Source: a bacterium (GTDB lineage: Bacteria > UBA10199 > DSSB01). Taken from it: a stretch of 64,000 nucleotides of DNA. Location: the NCBI GenBank assembly GCA_035281585.1, contig DATEDP010000069.1:1-64000 (forward strand). The letters run 5' to 3'. How positions within the stretch are numbered: position 1 is the stretch's first letter; every line of letters starts with the position of its first letter. This document shows positions 39,401-48,413 of the stretch, in pieces. Below the pieces are notes generated by a model that ran no database searches, was not told the origin of the DNA, and was given only the letters and a program-made list of their open reading frames with translations. The position numbers and the translations under genes were made by a program.

Positions 39401-42400
39401 CCAGGCCTTGGCCGGCGTCGAGCTCGAGCTTGCCGAGCTTGACCGGCTCCGTAACCGGAACGGCGGCGGCCCGGCGGGCCGCGACCGGATCGCCCTGGGC
39501 CGGATCGGCTCCTGGAAAGGCTTGGGCCTTGGTCTTGGGCAGGAAGCCTTGGAGGAATTCGTGGAGTTGGGGATCCTGGGCCTTGATCAGGGCGCCGTAA
39601 CGCCGCATCGCCAGGTTCAGGATTTCCACGCCCTTAGGCTCCGGCGCGAAAGCCCGGGGGTATTTTCGGGTGGCGACCTGGGTCGAATTGGCCCGGACCA
39701 TGCCGATCACGTCCATGACGTTGTCGGCGCTGATCTCGGCATGGGAGCCGTTCAAAAAGCCCTGCTGCTCGGCGCTCAAAGGTATCGGACGCAGCTTGGC
39801 TCCGCCGGTGCCGCGGCCGTAAGCGGCCAAGGTTGGATTCAGCGTTTCTTGGACCCAAGTGTTCCACTCTCCGCCTTCGGCATGGGCGGTGTGGCGGAGC
39901 GCGGCGACCAAGCGGGTGATCGCCCATTCGCTGTGCGTCGGGTCGGTGCTGGGGTTTTTCAGCGCAAATTCGAGACCGGCGAAGAGGGTTTGGCCATATT
40001 CGGCGCTCTTGGGATTGGCCAGGTTTTCGGCGCCGACCACGCCGAAGACTCCGAGCCAGGCGATCTCGGCTTGGTTGAAGATCCGCTGATCGTCGCCCTT
40101 GTCGCTGGCGCCGGCGATCTTGGCCTTCGGCGGAGTCCGGCCGACCTTGGTGTCGCCTTCCATCGGCACCAGCATGTCCTCGGTGACTTCGAGAACCGCC
40201 TCCTCCTTGGCGCTGCTCTTGAATGCTTCGGCCCGGGCGGCTTGATCCTTGACGTAAGCCTCGCTGCCTTCGTAGCTCTTGAGAATCTTGTCCAAGCGGC
40301 CCAGAGCCCCGTCCAGCCGGTCGCGGGCCGCGACGTATTCGTCGTAGACCTGGTTGCCCGGTTTCTGCTCGGCCTGGGGAATCTGGTGGCGCAGCTCCTG
40401 GCTCAAAGTACGGAGCTCGACTTCGTATTTGGCGAGCTGGGAATAGTCCTCCCAAGCGGCCTTGCCGGCCTTGGCATCGGAGGCTTCGAGCCATTTGACC
40501 GCCTGTCCGATGTCGGTCAAATCGCGGAACTCGGCGCTGCGATGCATCAAGCTCTCTTCGACCTTGAGCATCGGCACGTCGCGGAGATAGGCGACCAACC
40601 GGGCCACCTCCTCGCTGGCCCGGGCCCGATCCTCGGGGCTGGCCGCTTTCTCGCTGGCCTCGATGGCGGTCTCCAGGTTCTTGCCGAAAACTTCCTTGCC
40701 CTCGCCGCCCTTGATGTAGCCGACCATGTCGAGAACGCTTTGGGCATAGCGGCTGCGCAAATCGGTGCCGGCCGGCAAGCCGGTTTGAGTGGTCTTGGCC
40801 TCGCCGAGGACCGCCAACAAGTCGGGCAAATCGTTCTTGCGGAAATCAGCCAAGACTTGCCGGGCTTCGTCGGCGCTGGGGAGCTTGAGCGCCTTGGGCT
40901 GGAGGACGATCCGAATCAGGCCCTGGTCGGCTTGGGGCCCGGGCCGCCGCAGGATAAATTCGGTGGTTCCGCGGCCGGCGCTGTCTTCCACCGCGACCAA
41001 TCGCTCTTTGTATTGGTCTTTGAGGCGGGCGACGGTGTCGGCCAGGCGCTGCTCGCCGCGGATCTCGACTCGGTATTCGGCGATCGCGCTCATCGCCCGG
41101 CCGTTCTGCTCGTAGTCAAGCTTGGTCTCGGCCTGGCTGAAGTGCTTCCAGGTGCCGTAGACCGGGCTGTGGGCCATGTTAGGCAAGGCCGGATTGGCGC
41201 TGCTGCTGATCCAGCCGTTCTCGGGAATCTTGGTTCCGGTGTTGAGAGTCTCGACCAGCGCCACCAGCTCGACGCTCTCGGCTCCGCGAGCCAGAAAGAG
41301 CGCATCGAAAGTCGCTTTAGTGAAGGGCGGATCGCCCGCTCCCACCGCCTGGAGGCGAGCCACCGGCGGCTCCCAATGGACTTCCTCGCCGCCGATCCGG
41401 AGACGCTGTCCGGCCTTGAGCGGGAGGCCTTCGGAAGCGATCTCTTTCCAGGAGCCCTTGGCCGAATCGAAGACCTCGACCTTGCCCTTGGCCAGGGCCT
41501 TCAAGCGGTAGGCGATTTTCCCGCCGCTTTTGACCATCGCAATCTCGGCCTGGGGCAAATCCAGCGTTTCGAGCGAGCTTGAAGTCTCGCGGAGGCCGGC
41601 CCGACCGCCCAGATAAAGGACGTTGCTCTGGCTGAAGTCGAGGCTCAGGTCGATCTTGCCGTCGGTCGAGCTCAGCTTGGCGCCGAACTCCTTGGCTGAG
41701 GAGCGGCTATCGCCGAGCACCGGGCCACCCTCGCCGGCCTCGACCTTGGGCTCGGGCATGCCGCCACGGCGGGCCGCCAAGGGTTCGACCTTGGTGTCGC
41801 CAATCGGAGTCTCCTCCTTCACGGCTTTCTTGCGGATGACCTTGGTGCTGTCGCCGTCCGCGCTTTCCTTGGCCAAGGCTTTCGACAGGGGCGGCTTCAT
41901 CGACTTGGTCACGTCGCCTTCGAGCCCCTTCACCACTTTGGTCGGAGCTTCGACCGGAACTTTCTTGGTGGTGTCGCCTTCGGGCACGATCATGTCGTCG
42001 GTCACCGGGAGAACTTCTTCCTTGGCTGCCAGCTTGTCCTTAGGCTTGGCCGGCTCGACCGAAACGATCATATCGTCGGTGACTTTGGGCAGGGCGCTTT
42101 CCGGAACCGGCGGCGGCTCCAGCGGAATGATCATATCGTCGGTGACGTGGAAAATTTCCTGCTCGGCTTTGGCGTCGCCGGCCCGGTCGGCTTTGACTAG
42201 ATCCGCCGGCAGCTCGGGCAGCCGGTCCAAAACTTCCTTGGCCTTGGCCGAGCGTTGGCCCTCGGGAACATGGAAGACTTGAATGCCGGCGCCGCTGAGC
42301 TTCAGCTCGAGCCGGCCTTTGACCACCAGCCGGGTCAGGCCCTTCATGTTCTCGCCGGTCAGACCCTTTTCCAGGGCCCAGCGGGCCAAGGCCAGCCTTT

Positions 42401-45400
42401 CGGCCGGTTTGCTCAAGCCGGTGACGGTGGCCAGCATTGGCGCATTGGCCAAGACTTCTTTGCCCGAGCCGATCCGGGTCGGCAAATCGGCCAAGGACTC
42501 GCCGGCGTGAGCCTCCCGCAACAGCAGGAAGGACATGAGCTGGCGGCCGGCCGGGGTTTCCTCGCCACCCTTGCCGAACAGCAGCTCGGCTTGAGCGGTC
42601 AAGGAACGGTGGAGGTCGCGGCCGACTTCGGGATGGAACAAGGGCTCCAGCGACTCGGCCATCTTGTCGGGCGAGCTGGCCCGGAACATCGAAAAGACCA
42701 GGAGCTCGCCGATCAGAGACTGGCCTTCGGGCGTGCGAAGGCCATCGGGTCCGAGCGCGGCTTCGGCGGCCTTCTTCAAGGAAGGTTTCAAAGCCGGGGC
42801 GTGCTTGGCGTATTCGGCGAGCAAGGCCGGGTCCATTCCGGTCTTGAGGGCGAAGGCGACCAAGCCCTGGCGGAGTCCGTGGAGCGGAGCGCCGTGACGC
42901 TCGAGGCCGGCGCCCTGCAAGAGCTTGGTGGCGGAATCGAAAAACTCGGCGCTGTGCTTGGCGACTTCGGCGGCGGCGATCGGGCGGCCGGGCCCGGCGA
43001 AAGGATGATTCTGGGCATAGCCCAAGAGCAGGGCCATGGCTTCCTTGCCTTGGCCGCTCTTCGGATCGAGGCCCATCTGCTCCTGCACGATCTTTTCGTA
43101 GGTCGCTTGGTCGGACTCGGCCCGCTTGGCGATGGCGGCGAAGCTCTCGCCGCCGAAGCGTGAAGCGAGCAAAGTTTGTAGCGCTTGTCTTCCCGCCGGC
43201 GAAGCCGGATCGAAGCCCATGCCCTGGACCACCGGCAAGAGGCGCTGAGTCTCGTAGCTCATCTCATGCTCGGCGTATTTCTGATGGCTGGCTTTCTCGA
43301 TCTTGCCGATGCGGCCGCCGGAAAGGGCGTCGATGCTGCGGCCGGCGACGATCATCTGGGCATCCATCACCGCGCTGGTCAGCAGTCGGGCCCAGAAGGG
43401 AACGCCGGGTTCGGCCGGCTTAAGACCGATGGCCTCGTTGAAATATTCGGCGCCGGTGAAGGCCAAGACCCGGGTGCCCCAGGCGGTCATCCCATGCTTG
43501 GCCACCGAGTTCATTCCCGAAGTGAAGCGAAGCCGGAAAGAGGCGGCTTGCAAACCCGATCCGGTTTCCAAAGCCCGGGCCATGTCGGCCTCGGCCCGGC
43601 CCAGGGCCCGGCCGCTCCAGCCGCCGAGGCCCTTGAGTCCCATGCCGGCGCCGTGGAGCAGCGCGAAGGTCACCAGCATCATGCCGAACTCTTGGCCGAA
43701 GTGCCCCAGGGTCCATTGGTCGGTCTTGCCCTTGAGCACCGTCAGCATCGCCATGTTGCCGAGGGTGAAGCCCGCCGCTTCGGCGCTCTTGCCGACCAAG
43801 AATCCGCCGGCCTTGAACAAGGTCGGATTCCGGATCAGGCTGGCCGCCCGGGCGACGTAGACCGCCTCGGCGCCGACCGCGAAGCTTCGGGCGATCCCGA
43901 AGGGCACCAAGGCCATCGCGACGTTCTCGACGTAGTCGCCGCCGCCGGCGCTGCTGGTGGAATTGGCGGCGACGATCCCGGCGGGGCCGGCCGCGAAGGA
44001 AATGACGCTCCAAGCGATGTTGATCCCGCCCCGGATTTTGGCCTCGGTCGGAAGCCCATCGAGCGATTTTCGGGCGGCCGATCCGACGTCGGGATCGTCC
44101 TTGAGGACGTCGAGAATGCCGGCCTTGGCCATCATGTAGCCGTCGGCGCTCAAGGATTCGCCCAAGGCAAGCGCGGCCCTTCCGAAATCGACATCGCTGC
44201 AGGTCGGATTGTTGATCGCCATGAAGAAGTAGCCGACGTTGGAAGCGACGTGGAATTCGCTGGTGTCGGAGGTGTGAGGATCGGCGCCGTAATTTCCGGA
44301 GAAACCGGTGCGAAATCCGGGGAATCGCGAATCGCCGGCGACCCGGCCGATGGCCTGCTCGATGTTGGCGGCCTCGCCGCTGGCGACCAAGCGCTGGACC
44401 TCGTCCCATCCGGCCATGGTGTCGCGCTTCATGCTTTCGTATTCCTGCTGGCTGAACCCGCCAAAGGTCGAGTCCTTGCCCCGCTCGAGGAAATTGAGCC
44501 CGATCGAGCGCAGCACCCCCACCGTATTGGCCAGCCGGCGGCTCTCGTTGTGCTGGCGCAGCGCCCCCAGCAGCAATTGGGCGGTGGGATTCTCCGGAAT
44601 CGAAGCCAAAGTCGCCTGGGCCTCTCGCATGTCGCCGGCATTGAGCTGGCGCATTCCGGTGGCCAGGGTGCCCATTTCCTTCAAGGCCGGGCCGGCGCCG
44701 GTGGCGGCGCCCAAAGCTTCGATCGAGCCAAACATCTCCTCGGCTTCGGCCTTCCTTCCGCCGCCTTGATAGAGCTGAGCCAAGGTGAAAAGCGCGCCGG
44801 CCTTGGCCTGCGGATCCTTCATCGCCACGACGTAGAGCTTGACCGGCTCCAGGCTTTCCTGGACTCGCTCGCCCAGGCCGAGCTCGCTGAAGATCTTGGC
44901 CGCCTGGAGGCGGCGCTCGAAGCCGCGGGGGCCCTTGAGCTCGGCGGCGTCGAGCAGCAGAGCGTGGGCGCCTTGGGAGTACTCGGCGAATTCCTTGATC
45001 GATTGGGGCGTGAGGTTGGAGAGCCAAGCTTGATCGCCGGCCTTGACCGCGGCCCGGTAACGGGTTTTGAAATCCTCGGCGATCTTCGCCGCCATCTTCT
45101 GCTGGGCCGGGCTGGCCTCGGCCGGCTGCTGCAAGAGCTCGTCAAAGCTCTTGGCCATCAAGGAGTCGGCAAGCTCGTTGAGCGCGACCAGCTTCTTCGA
45201 TTCGGTGGCCGGGAGCAGCGGCTTCTCGCCCTGGGTCAAGGGCTCGTAGCTGGCGCTGGCCCGGCGGAGCAGGCCCAGGGCCACCACCCGCTCCTCCGGC
45301 GGAAGGTCGGTGGCCTTGGAGATTTCCCGGCTGAGCACCTCCAAGCGGGGGATTTTCACCGACAGCGCGGCGACACCCCGGGTCTTCGATTCCGAGGCGT

Positions 45401-48400
45401 CCTTGGCGTCGAGCCCCAGCAGGGCCATGTCGATTTCCACCGCCATCGAGGCGAGCTCGATCCGAGTCTTGGCATCGGTCGGCTTGGGAATCTTGGCCTG
45501 GGGATTGCCGCCGTGGAGAAAATTCAAGAGGTCGTCGGCGACCCGGGCCAGGCCGCGTTGGGCGTCCTCCAAGTTCTTGCTGTCGCCGACGCTGGAATAA
45601 TAGGCGACCTCGGCCATCCGCCGCCGGGCATTGACCCTGGGATCGGAGACGCAGACCGCCATCTGCCGGGCCAGGATGTCGCCCTGCTCGCGTAATTTCT
45701 TTTCCTGGGGCAGGCCGCTGCCGCGCAAGACGCCGAGCAAAGCGGTGGTCATCTGGAGCCGGTCTTCGCCCTTGCTCTGGTCGGTGAAGGTCGCGTCCAC
45801 CGCCTGCAAGACCGCATCGACCTCGGCCGAACGGCCGAGCTTGGCATAGCTCGCAAGCACCTCGAGCATGGCCCCGCGCATCTGCGCAGGATCTTTCAGG
45901 GCCTTGGCTTCGGCGAAGGCGGTGTCGGTGGCTTGGCTCTCTTCAAGGTATTTGGCCAGGCCGCCGGGCGCGAGATAGACCCGGATCTTCGGCATGTCGC
46001 CGGCCAGGGTTTTGTCGATCAAAGCGGTGAGCGCCGGACGCTGCTCGGCCGGGCTGCTGTTGAGAATGCCGGCTTTCAAATCCTCGCCGATTCCCTGGAC
46101 CTCGGTCGGGCTGATGCCGGTGGCGCCTTGGGCGAAAAGATTGTTCCGGACGAGGTTGGACGGATCGCTCCATTCGCGGAGCAGGGCCGCGAAGTGCTCG
46201 GCTTTCTCGGCCGCCGGTGTCGAGGGCGGCAGAGCTTGGACCAAAGCGATGGCCGTCTGCATGTCGTGGACCAAATCGCTTGGGCTCCCGCTTTCGCGGT
46301 CGATGCGCAGCGCCAGCTTGGCCATGGCGATCTCATCGCCGGTCGAGACGCCGCTGGCGATCATGGCCGGGCGGATCTCGCCTTCAAGCAGGGCGGTGAC
46401 GTCGCTCTTGGCGGTGTCGAGCGCCCGCTCCAGCTCCTTGGTTTGAGCTTGGTATTTATCGTAAGGCGAGGAATCCCAGAAGCTGAGGGTCGGAGTCCGG
46501 GAATTACGGAAGGCGATGGCGGCCTTGTAATACTCCTGGGTGCGGAGCAGCCGCTCGTAGCTTTGCTCGGGCCCGCTGGATTTCAAAGATTGAAGCTCGC
46601 CCAAGGTGGCTTCCAAATCCTTTAAAGCCTGCTCGGCCTTGTCGGGATGGGTCGCGGTCAGCAACTTGAAGGCCGAGAGCTGGCCGTCGAAGGCCTTGGT
46701 CCGCTCGGCCAGGAATTCCGAGCTGACGGCCTCGGATTCCTTCTTGGCGGCCTCGTCCTTGGGGTAGGCCGCCAGATAAGTCTGGTAGGATTTCAGCGCC
46801 GGCCCTTTTTCGCCGTTGAGCGAAAGGGCCCGGGCCATCGGCAATGCCAGGTCCTTGCGGGTCGGATCGGCGGCCTGGGCGGCGGCATAGGCCGCCTTGG
46901 CTTTGGTTCCGTCCTTCTGGCCCAAATAGAAATCGCCCAGCGCCTTTTGATGGGCGGCATTCTCGGGATCGCAGTGGACCGCAAACTTGAGGTGCTTCTC
47001 GATCAAGCCGGAGTCGCCGCCCAAGCCGTCGGCTTTGAGCCGCTCGACTTTGGCTTGGTGCCAAGCGGCATAGCGCTGCATCAAGTGGAGCTTGGTGAAA
47101 TCCGGGGTGTCGAACTCCTTTTTGACGCGGCCCTTGGAATTGAGCCAGGGCAGCTCGAAGCCGATCTTGTCCATCGCCCGCTGCACCCGCTTATCTTTCC
47201 AATGGGAGTCGAGATAGCCGAAGACCTCGGCGGCGCTGATCTTCTGGTCGGGGACGTCGCCTTCCCGGCCCGAGGCCCCGTCGATCAGGCCCGAGGGGAT
47301 CCCGGCCTCGCGCAAGCTGGCGTAGAGCGCCTGGGCCACCGGGTTGGAATCGGCCGTGAACTCCGTCGTGAATGGCGCGAACTTTTCCTGAGCCAGCATC
47401 TCCAGCTCGGTGAAACGCTGCGATTTCTGGTGTTGGCCGGCATCGGTGGCGGCCTCGGCCGCCCGGTGATAGAGCGCGGCCGCCTCGACGTAACGGCCGG
47501 CTTCGATCAGATGGGCGCCGACGAAGCTGTAGGCGTCGCGATGCTTGCCGAGCATCTCGCGGCCCGATTCGAAGGAAAGCCGCTCCAGGATCTTGTCGAC
47601 TTCGGCCGGCGAAACTCCGTCGACGATGGCTTGGGCATAATGCAAGCCGGCCTCGCTGAACCGCTCCTTCCGCTCCAGCGACTCGGCCAGGCGCAGCCGG
47701 GCCTGGGGATTCTTGCCGTCGAGCTCGACCGCCGTCTGGAAAAGACGATGGGCTGTGCTTTCGAGCTCCTGGGCTTCGCGCTTGCCGCCGACTCGGCGCC
47801 GGTCGCGGGCTTCGAGCAGCAGGTCCTCGCCCTTCAAGACCGAGGCTTGGGCCAGAATCTTGGGCAGGGTGAGGTTTTGCCAATGCTTGACCAAGGTCGG
47901 CTTGGCCGCGGCTTCCGCGACGCCGAATTTCTTGAAGACCTCCATCTGCTCGTGGAAAGGCAGCAAGCCCAAACGGGTGTTGGCCAGGGCCCAGGTCGCC
48001 AGCTCCCTGGCGTATTTCGGGTCGTCGGGTTTGAGCTTGTCCGGATTGGGCCAGGCCTTGAGCGAGCGGCGCGGCTCGCTGCCCAGCAATTCGCTTTGGA
48101 CCTTTTTGCGATAGGCCGCGCTGAATTGGCCGTCATTCTGCAGCTGTTCGATCTCGGTAAAGCCGATCTGGTGGAAGAAGCGGCGGATGCTGTCGCCGTG
48201 CTTGGTAAGGTTGTTCAGGGCCAGAGCGAAGACTTCGGCTCGCTCGACCCGGCCGTCGCCGGGGCCGGGAACCTTGCAAGTGCCGATAGTGGGGCCTCCA
48301 CGAGCCGTGTCGGCCACGGCCCCGTCGATGTCCTTGTCCTTGACCCCTGCTTCGCGAAGACGCTCCAAAAAGGAAAGAAATGCCGAGTCGGATTTTTGGA

Positions 48401-48413
48401 TGGTGTTACCCAT
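36447..48413 (-). CDS. Giant multidomain protein A: TPR, hydrophobic module, FHA modules, HExxH, PP2C, C-terminal FHA
   Basis: A 3988-residue protein; start 48413 has AAAAGGGG just upstream. Layout: EF-hand-like loops near residues 50 (GDGRVERAEV) and 390 (DQKISAAEV); TPR-like repeats to about 1400 (e.g. ALGDFYLGQKDGTKAKAAYA); hydrophobic module about 1460-1705; a helical block; a Thr-rich linker 2085-2220 with VTDDMI repeats; FHA-like module 2258-2358; a block shared with giant B (VEIRGEQRLADTVARLKDQY); HETGHSTAERY near 3208; beta module 3350-3450; PP2C about 3515-3845 (VNEDGFLQG, LDGMGGMG, SGDAAAI, FSDGIGDSF, ADNLTVHAY); and a canonical FHA domain 3890-3982 (GRNVKEG, SREHATI, KGSTSGTFVNG). 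It lacks giant B's RelA/SpoT-like domain. No signal peptide. First gene of the cassette; function unknown. Confidence 0.9.
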   Translation of the reverse strand: MGNTIQKSDSAFLSFLERLREAGVKDKDIDGAVADTARGGPTIGTCKVPGPGDGRVERAEVFALALNNLTKHGDSIRRFFHQIGFTEIEQLQNDGQFSAAYRKKVQSELLGSEPRRSLKAWPNPDKLKPDDPKYARELATWALANTRLGLLPFHEQMEVFKKFGVAEAAAKPTLVKHWQNLTLPKILAQASVLKGEDLLLEARDRRRVGGKREAQELESTAHRLFQTAVELDGKNPQARLRLAESLERKERFSEAGLHYAQAIVDGVSPAEVDKILERLSFESGREMLGKHRDAYSFVGAHLIEAGRYVEAAALYHRAAEAATDAGQHQKSQRFTELEMLAQEKFAPFTTEFTADSNPVAQALYASLREAGIPSGLIDGASGREGDVPDQKISAAEVFGYLDSHWKDKRVQRAMDKIGFELPWLNSKGRVKKEFDTPDFTKLHLMQRYAAWHQAKVERLKADGLGGDSGLIEKHLKFAVHCDPENAAHQKALGDFYLGQKDGTKAKAAYAAAQAADPTRKDLALPMARALSLNGEKGPALKSYQTYLAAYPKDEAAKKESEAVSSEFLAERTKAFDGQLSAFKLLTATHPDKAEQALKDLEATLGELQSLKSSGPEQSYERLLRTQEYYKAAIAFRNSRTPTLSFWDSSPYDKYQAQTKELERALDTAKSDVTALLEGEIRPAMIASGVSTGDEIAMAKLALRIDRESGSPSDLVHDMQTAIALVQALPPSTPAAEKAEHFAALLREWSDPSNLVRNNLFAQGATGISPTEVQGIGEDLKAGILNSSPAEQRPALTALIDKTLAGDMPKIRVYLAPGGLAKYLEESQATDTAFAEAKALKDPAQMRGAMLEVLASYAKLGRSAEVDAVLQAVDATFTDQSKGEDRLQMTTALLGVLRGSGLPQEKKLREQGDILARQMAVCVSDPRVNARRRMAEVAYYSSVGDSKNLEDAQRGLARVADDLLNFLHGGNPQAKIPKPTDAKTRIELASMAVEIDMALLGLDAKDASESKTRGVAALSVKIPRLEVLSREISKATDLPPEERVVALGLLRRASASYEPLTQGEKPLLPATESKKLVALNELADSLMAKSFDELLQQPAEASPAQQKMAAKIAEDFKTRYRAAVKAGDQAWLSNLTPQSIKEFAEYSQGAHALLLDAAELKGPRGFERRLQAAKIFSELGLGERVQESLEPVKLYVVAMKDPQAKAGALFTLAQLYQGGGRKAEAEEMFGSIEALGAATGAGPALKEMGTLATGMRQLNAGDMREAQATLASIPENPTAQLLLGALRQHNESRRLANTVGVLRSIGLNFLERGKDSTFGGFSQQEYESMKRDTMAGWDEVQRLVASGEAANIEQAIGRVAGDSRFPGFRTGFSGNYGADPHTSDTSEFHVASNVGYFFMAINNPTCSDVDFGRAALALGESLSADGYMMAKAGILDVLKDDPDVGSAARKSLDGLPTEAKIRGGINIAWSVISFAAGPAGIVAANSTSSAGGGDYVENVAMALVPFGIARSFAVGAEAVYVARAASLIRNPTLFKAGGFLVGKSAEAAGFTLGNMAMLTVLKGKTDQWTLGHFGQEFGMMLVTFALLHGAGMGLKGLGGWSGRALGRAEADMARALETGSGLQAASFRLRFTSGMNSVAKHGMTAWGTRVLAFTGAEYFNEAIGLKPAEPGVPFWARLLTSAVMDAQMIVAGRSIDALSGGRIGKIEKASHQKYAEHEMSYETQRLLPVVQGMGFDPASPAGRQALQTLLASRFGGESFAAIAKRAESDQATYEKIVQEQMGLDPKSGQGKEAMALLLGYAQNHPFAGPGRPIAAAEVAKHSAEFFDSATKLLQGAGLERHGAPLHGLRQGLVAFALKTGMDPALLAEYAKHAPALKPSLKKAAEAALGPDGLRTPEGQSLIGELLVFSMFRASSPDKMAESLEPLFHPEVGRDLHRSLTAQAELLFGKGGEETPAGRQLMSFLLLREAHAGESLADLPTRIGSGKEVLANAPMLATVTGLSKPAERLALARWALEKGLTGENMKGLTRLVVKGRLELKLSGAGIQVFHVPEGQRSAKAKEVLDRLPELPADLVKADRAGDAKAEQEIFHVTDDMIIPLEPPPVPESALPKVTDDMIVSVEPAKPKDKLAAKEEVLPVTDDMIVPEGDTTKKVPVEAPTKVVKGLEGDVTKSMKPPLSKALAKESADGDSTKVIRKKAVKEETPIGDTKVEPLAARRGGMPEPKVEAGEGGPVLGDSRSSAKEFGAKLSSTDGKIDLSLDFSQSNVLYLGGRAGLRETSSSLETLDLPQAEIAMVKSGGKIAYRLKALAKGKVEVFDSAKGSWKEIASEGLPLKAGQRLRIGGEEVHWEPPVARLQAVGAGDPPFTKATFDALFLARGAESVELVALVETLNTGTKIPENGWISSSANPALPNMAHSPVYGTWKHFSQAETKLDYEQNGRAMSAIAEYRVEIRGEQRLADTVARLKDQYKERLVAVEDSAGRGTTEFILRRPGPQADQGLIRIVLQPKALKLPSADEARQVLADFRKNDLPDLLAVLGEAKTTQTGLPAGTDLRSRYAQSVLDMVGYIKGGEGKEVFGKNLETAIEASEKAASPEDRARASEEVARLVAYLRDVPMLKVEESLMHRSAEFRDLTDIGQAVKWLEASDAKAGKAAWEDYSQLAKYEVELRTLSQELRHQIPQAEQKPGNQVYDEYVAARDRLDGALGRLDKILKSYEGSEAYVKDQAARAEAFKSSAKEEAVLEVTEDMLVPMEGDTKVGRTPPKAKIAGASDKGDDQRIFNQAEIAWLGVFGVVGAENLANPKSAEYGQTLFAGLEFALKNPSTDPTHSEWAITRLVAALRHTAHAEGGEWNTWVQETLNPTLAAYGRGTGGAKLRPIPLSAEQQGFLNGSHAEISADNVMDVIGMVRANSTQVATRKYPRAFAPEPKGVEILNLAMRRYGALIKAQDPQLHEFLQGFLPKTKAQAFPGADPAQGDPVAARRAAAVPVTEPVKLGKLELDAGQGLGADLASFQSDRVYLSETVKLPGVTMTPALRAELKKAESIFEHGGMIIELRPGKPLLMERMSGAETMNAVPAGPEVVKFYDIWKAERSFQPVDAATAKSAYTELKARTDRLGIKLFLGEEQSRGSKRADLEGEIKQHGDALAYLNQLMKLLPDSMLANMHLKQIHLSVPRQGAGLLSSYDSDTGAVYLYSGAFTGSRRYMSALFFHETGHSTAERYSTGPKGDPSIPIEVRQTMESAHATLVKSGAMLGLDWAAGAKDRASYQGSFDEFLAELNFMYVTAGPKLRQHIESFPEKSRERMAWDFVYSEIRDRVFQGREYDYSGLKPTLKPVAAEAKSEPNRDFIPTKDMADGSILELVLSPATDSAYQTKEPHILIPADPSVSETQLFGILTKKGADLWFSPQQRNIRVTDAAGKLKGLRGSQSPVKLESGDTVEVGLFKFKYDGEKLAPDGTLAMRRVDPQPVAAPSTAEGVLQDNTPTQPRQGTYSRQTTAEYGSVSAHTDEGVGYSKPGKPPVNEDGFLQGSNWAIVLDGMGGMGSGDKASAVAGREFQRLMEDPAFNTGRVENLVDAMVQAGDKVNLEVNGGPAMSAESGTAAVAHRILKQPDGSYQVQLAVSGDAAAIIFRPDGHGGYEMRFRTEEQSAVAEGRRLGEITNTLVARRNHLANVVTGGLGLNKVAKPQGYTQTIAPGERMLMFSDGIGDSFSKEELGHILRGAKSAEEAQTRIVEAAHLKMTRLKNGRAAFRDPQQILGLPDGQNGMIGAVAVDGLAGFYMGKDGTIYGRVVEFRDGAGSRQYGIEVPWAKGQYYTENARGEGVVVAGTFSSDRGYYGPVDKYKADNLTVHAYFHDVPGAKAPPGRVKPEPATDPDQTQVFLRPAKASQGSDGSWSFSLQGKQTIALGRNVKEGQILLTDQTVSREHATILLNQGEYFIYDKGSTSGTFVNGQRVPRDASLVMLPGATVQLGNSVFTFQIMSDGSARLTPSN

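Noticed and set aside
43185-45695. 836-codon plus-strand open frame within giant A
   Set aside because: It is a shadow of the giant A frame, without motifs or a ribosome site. The same applies to 38691-41582 and 12270-14336.
20026-48413. Giant cassette as a type VI secretion or polymorphic-toxin locus
   Set aside because: No T6SS core components, Rhs/YD repeats, adhesin repeats, secretion signal or obvious immunity gene are present. Only FHA and PP2C overlap in theme, so this label would overreach.
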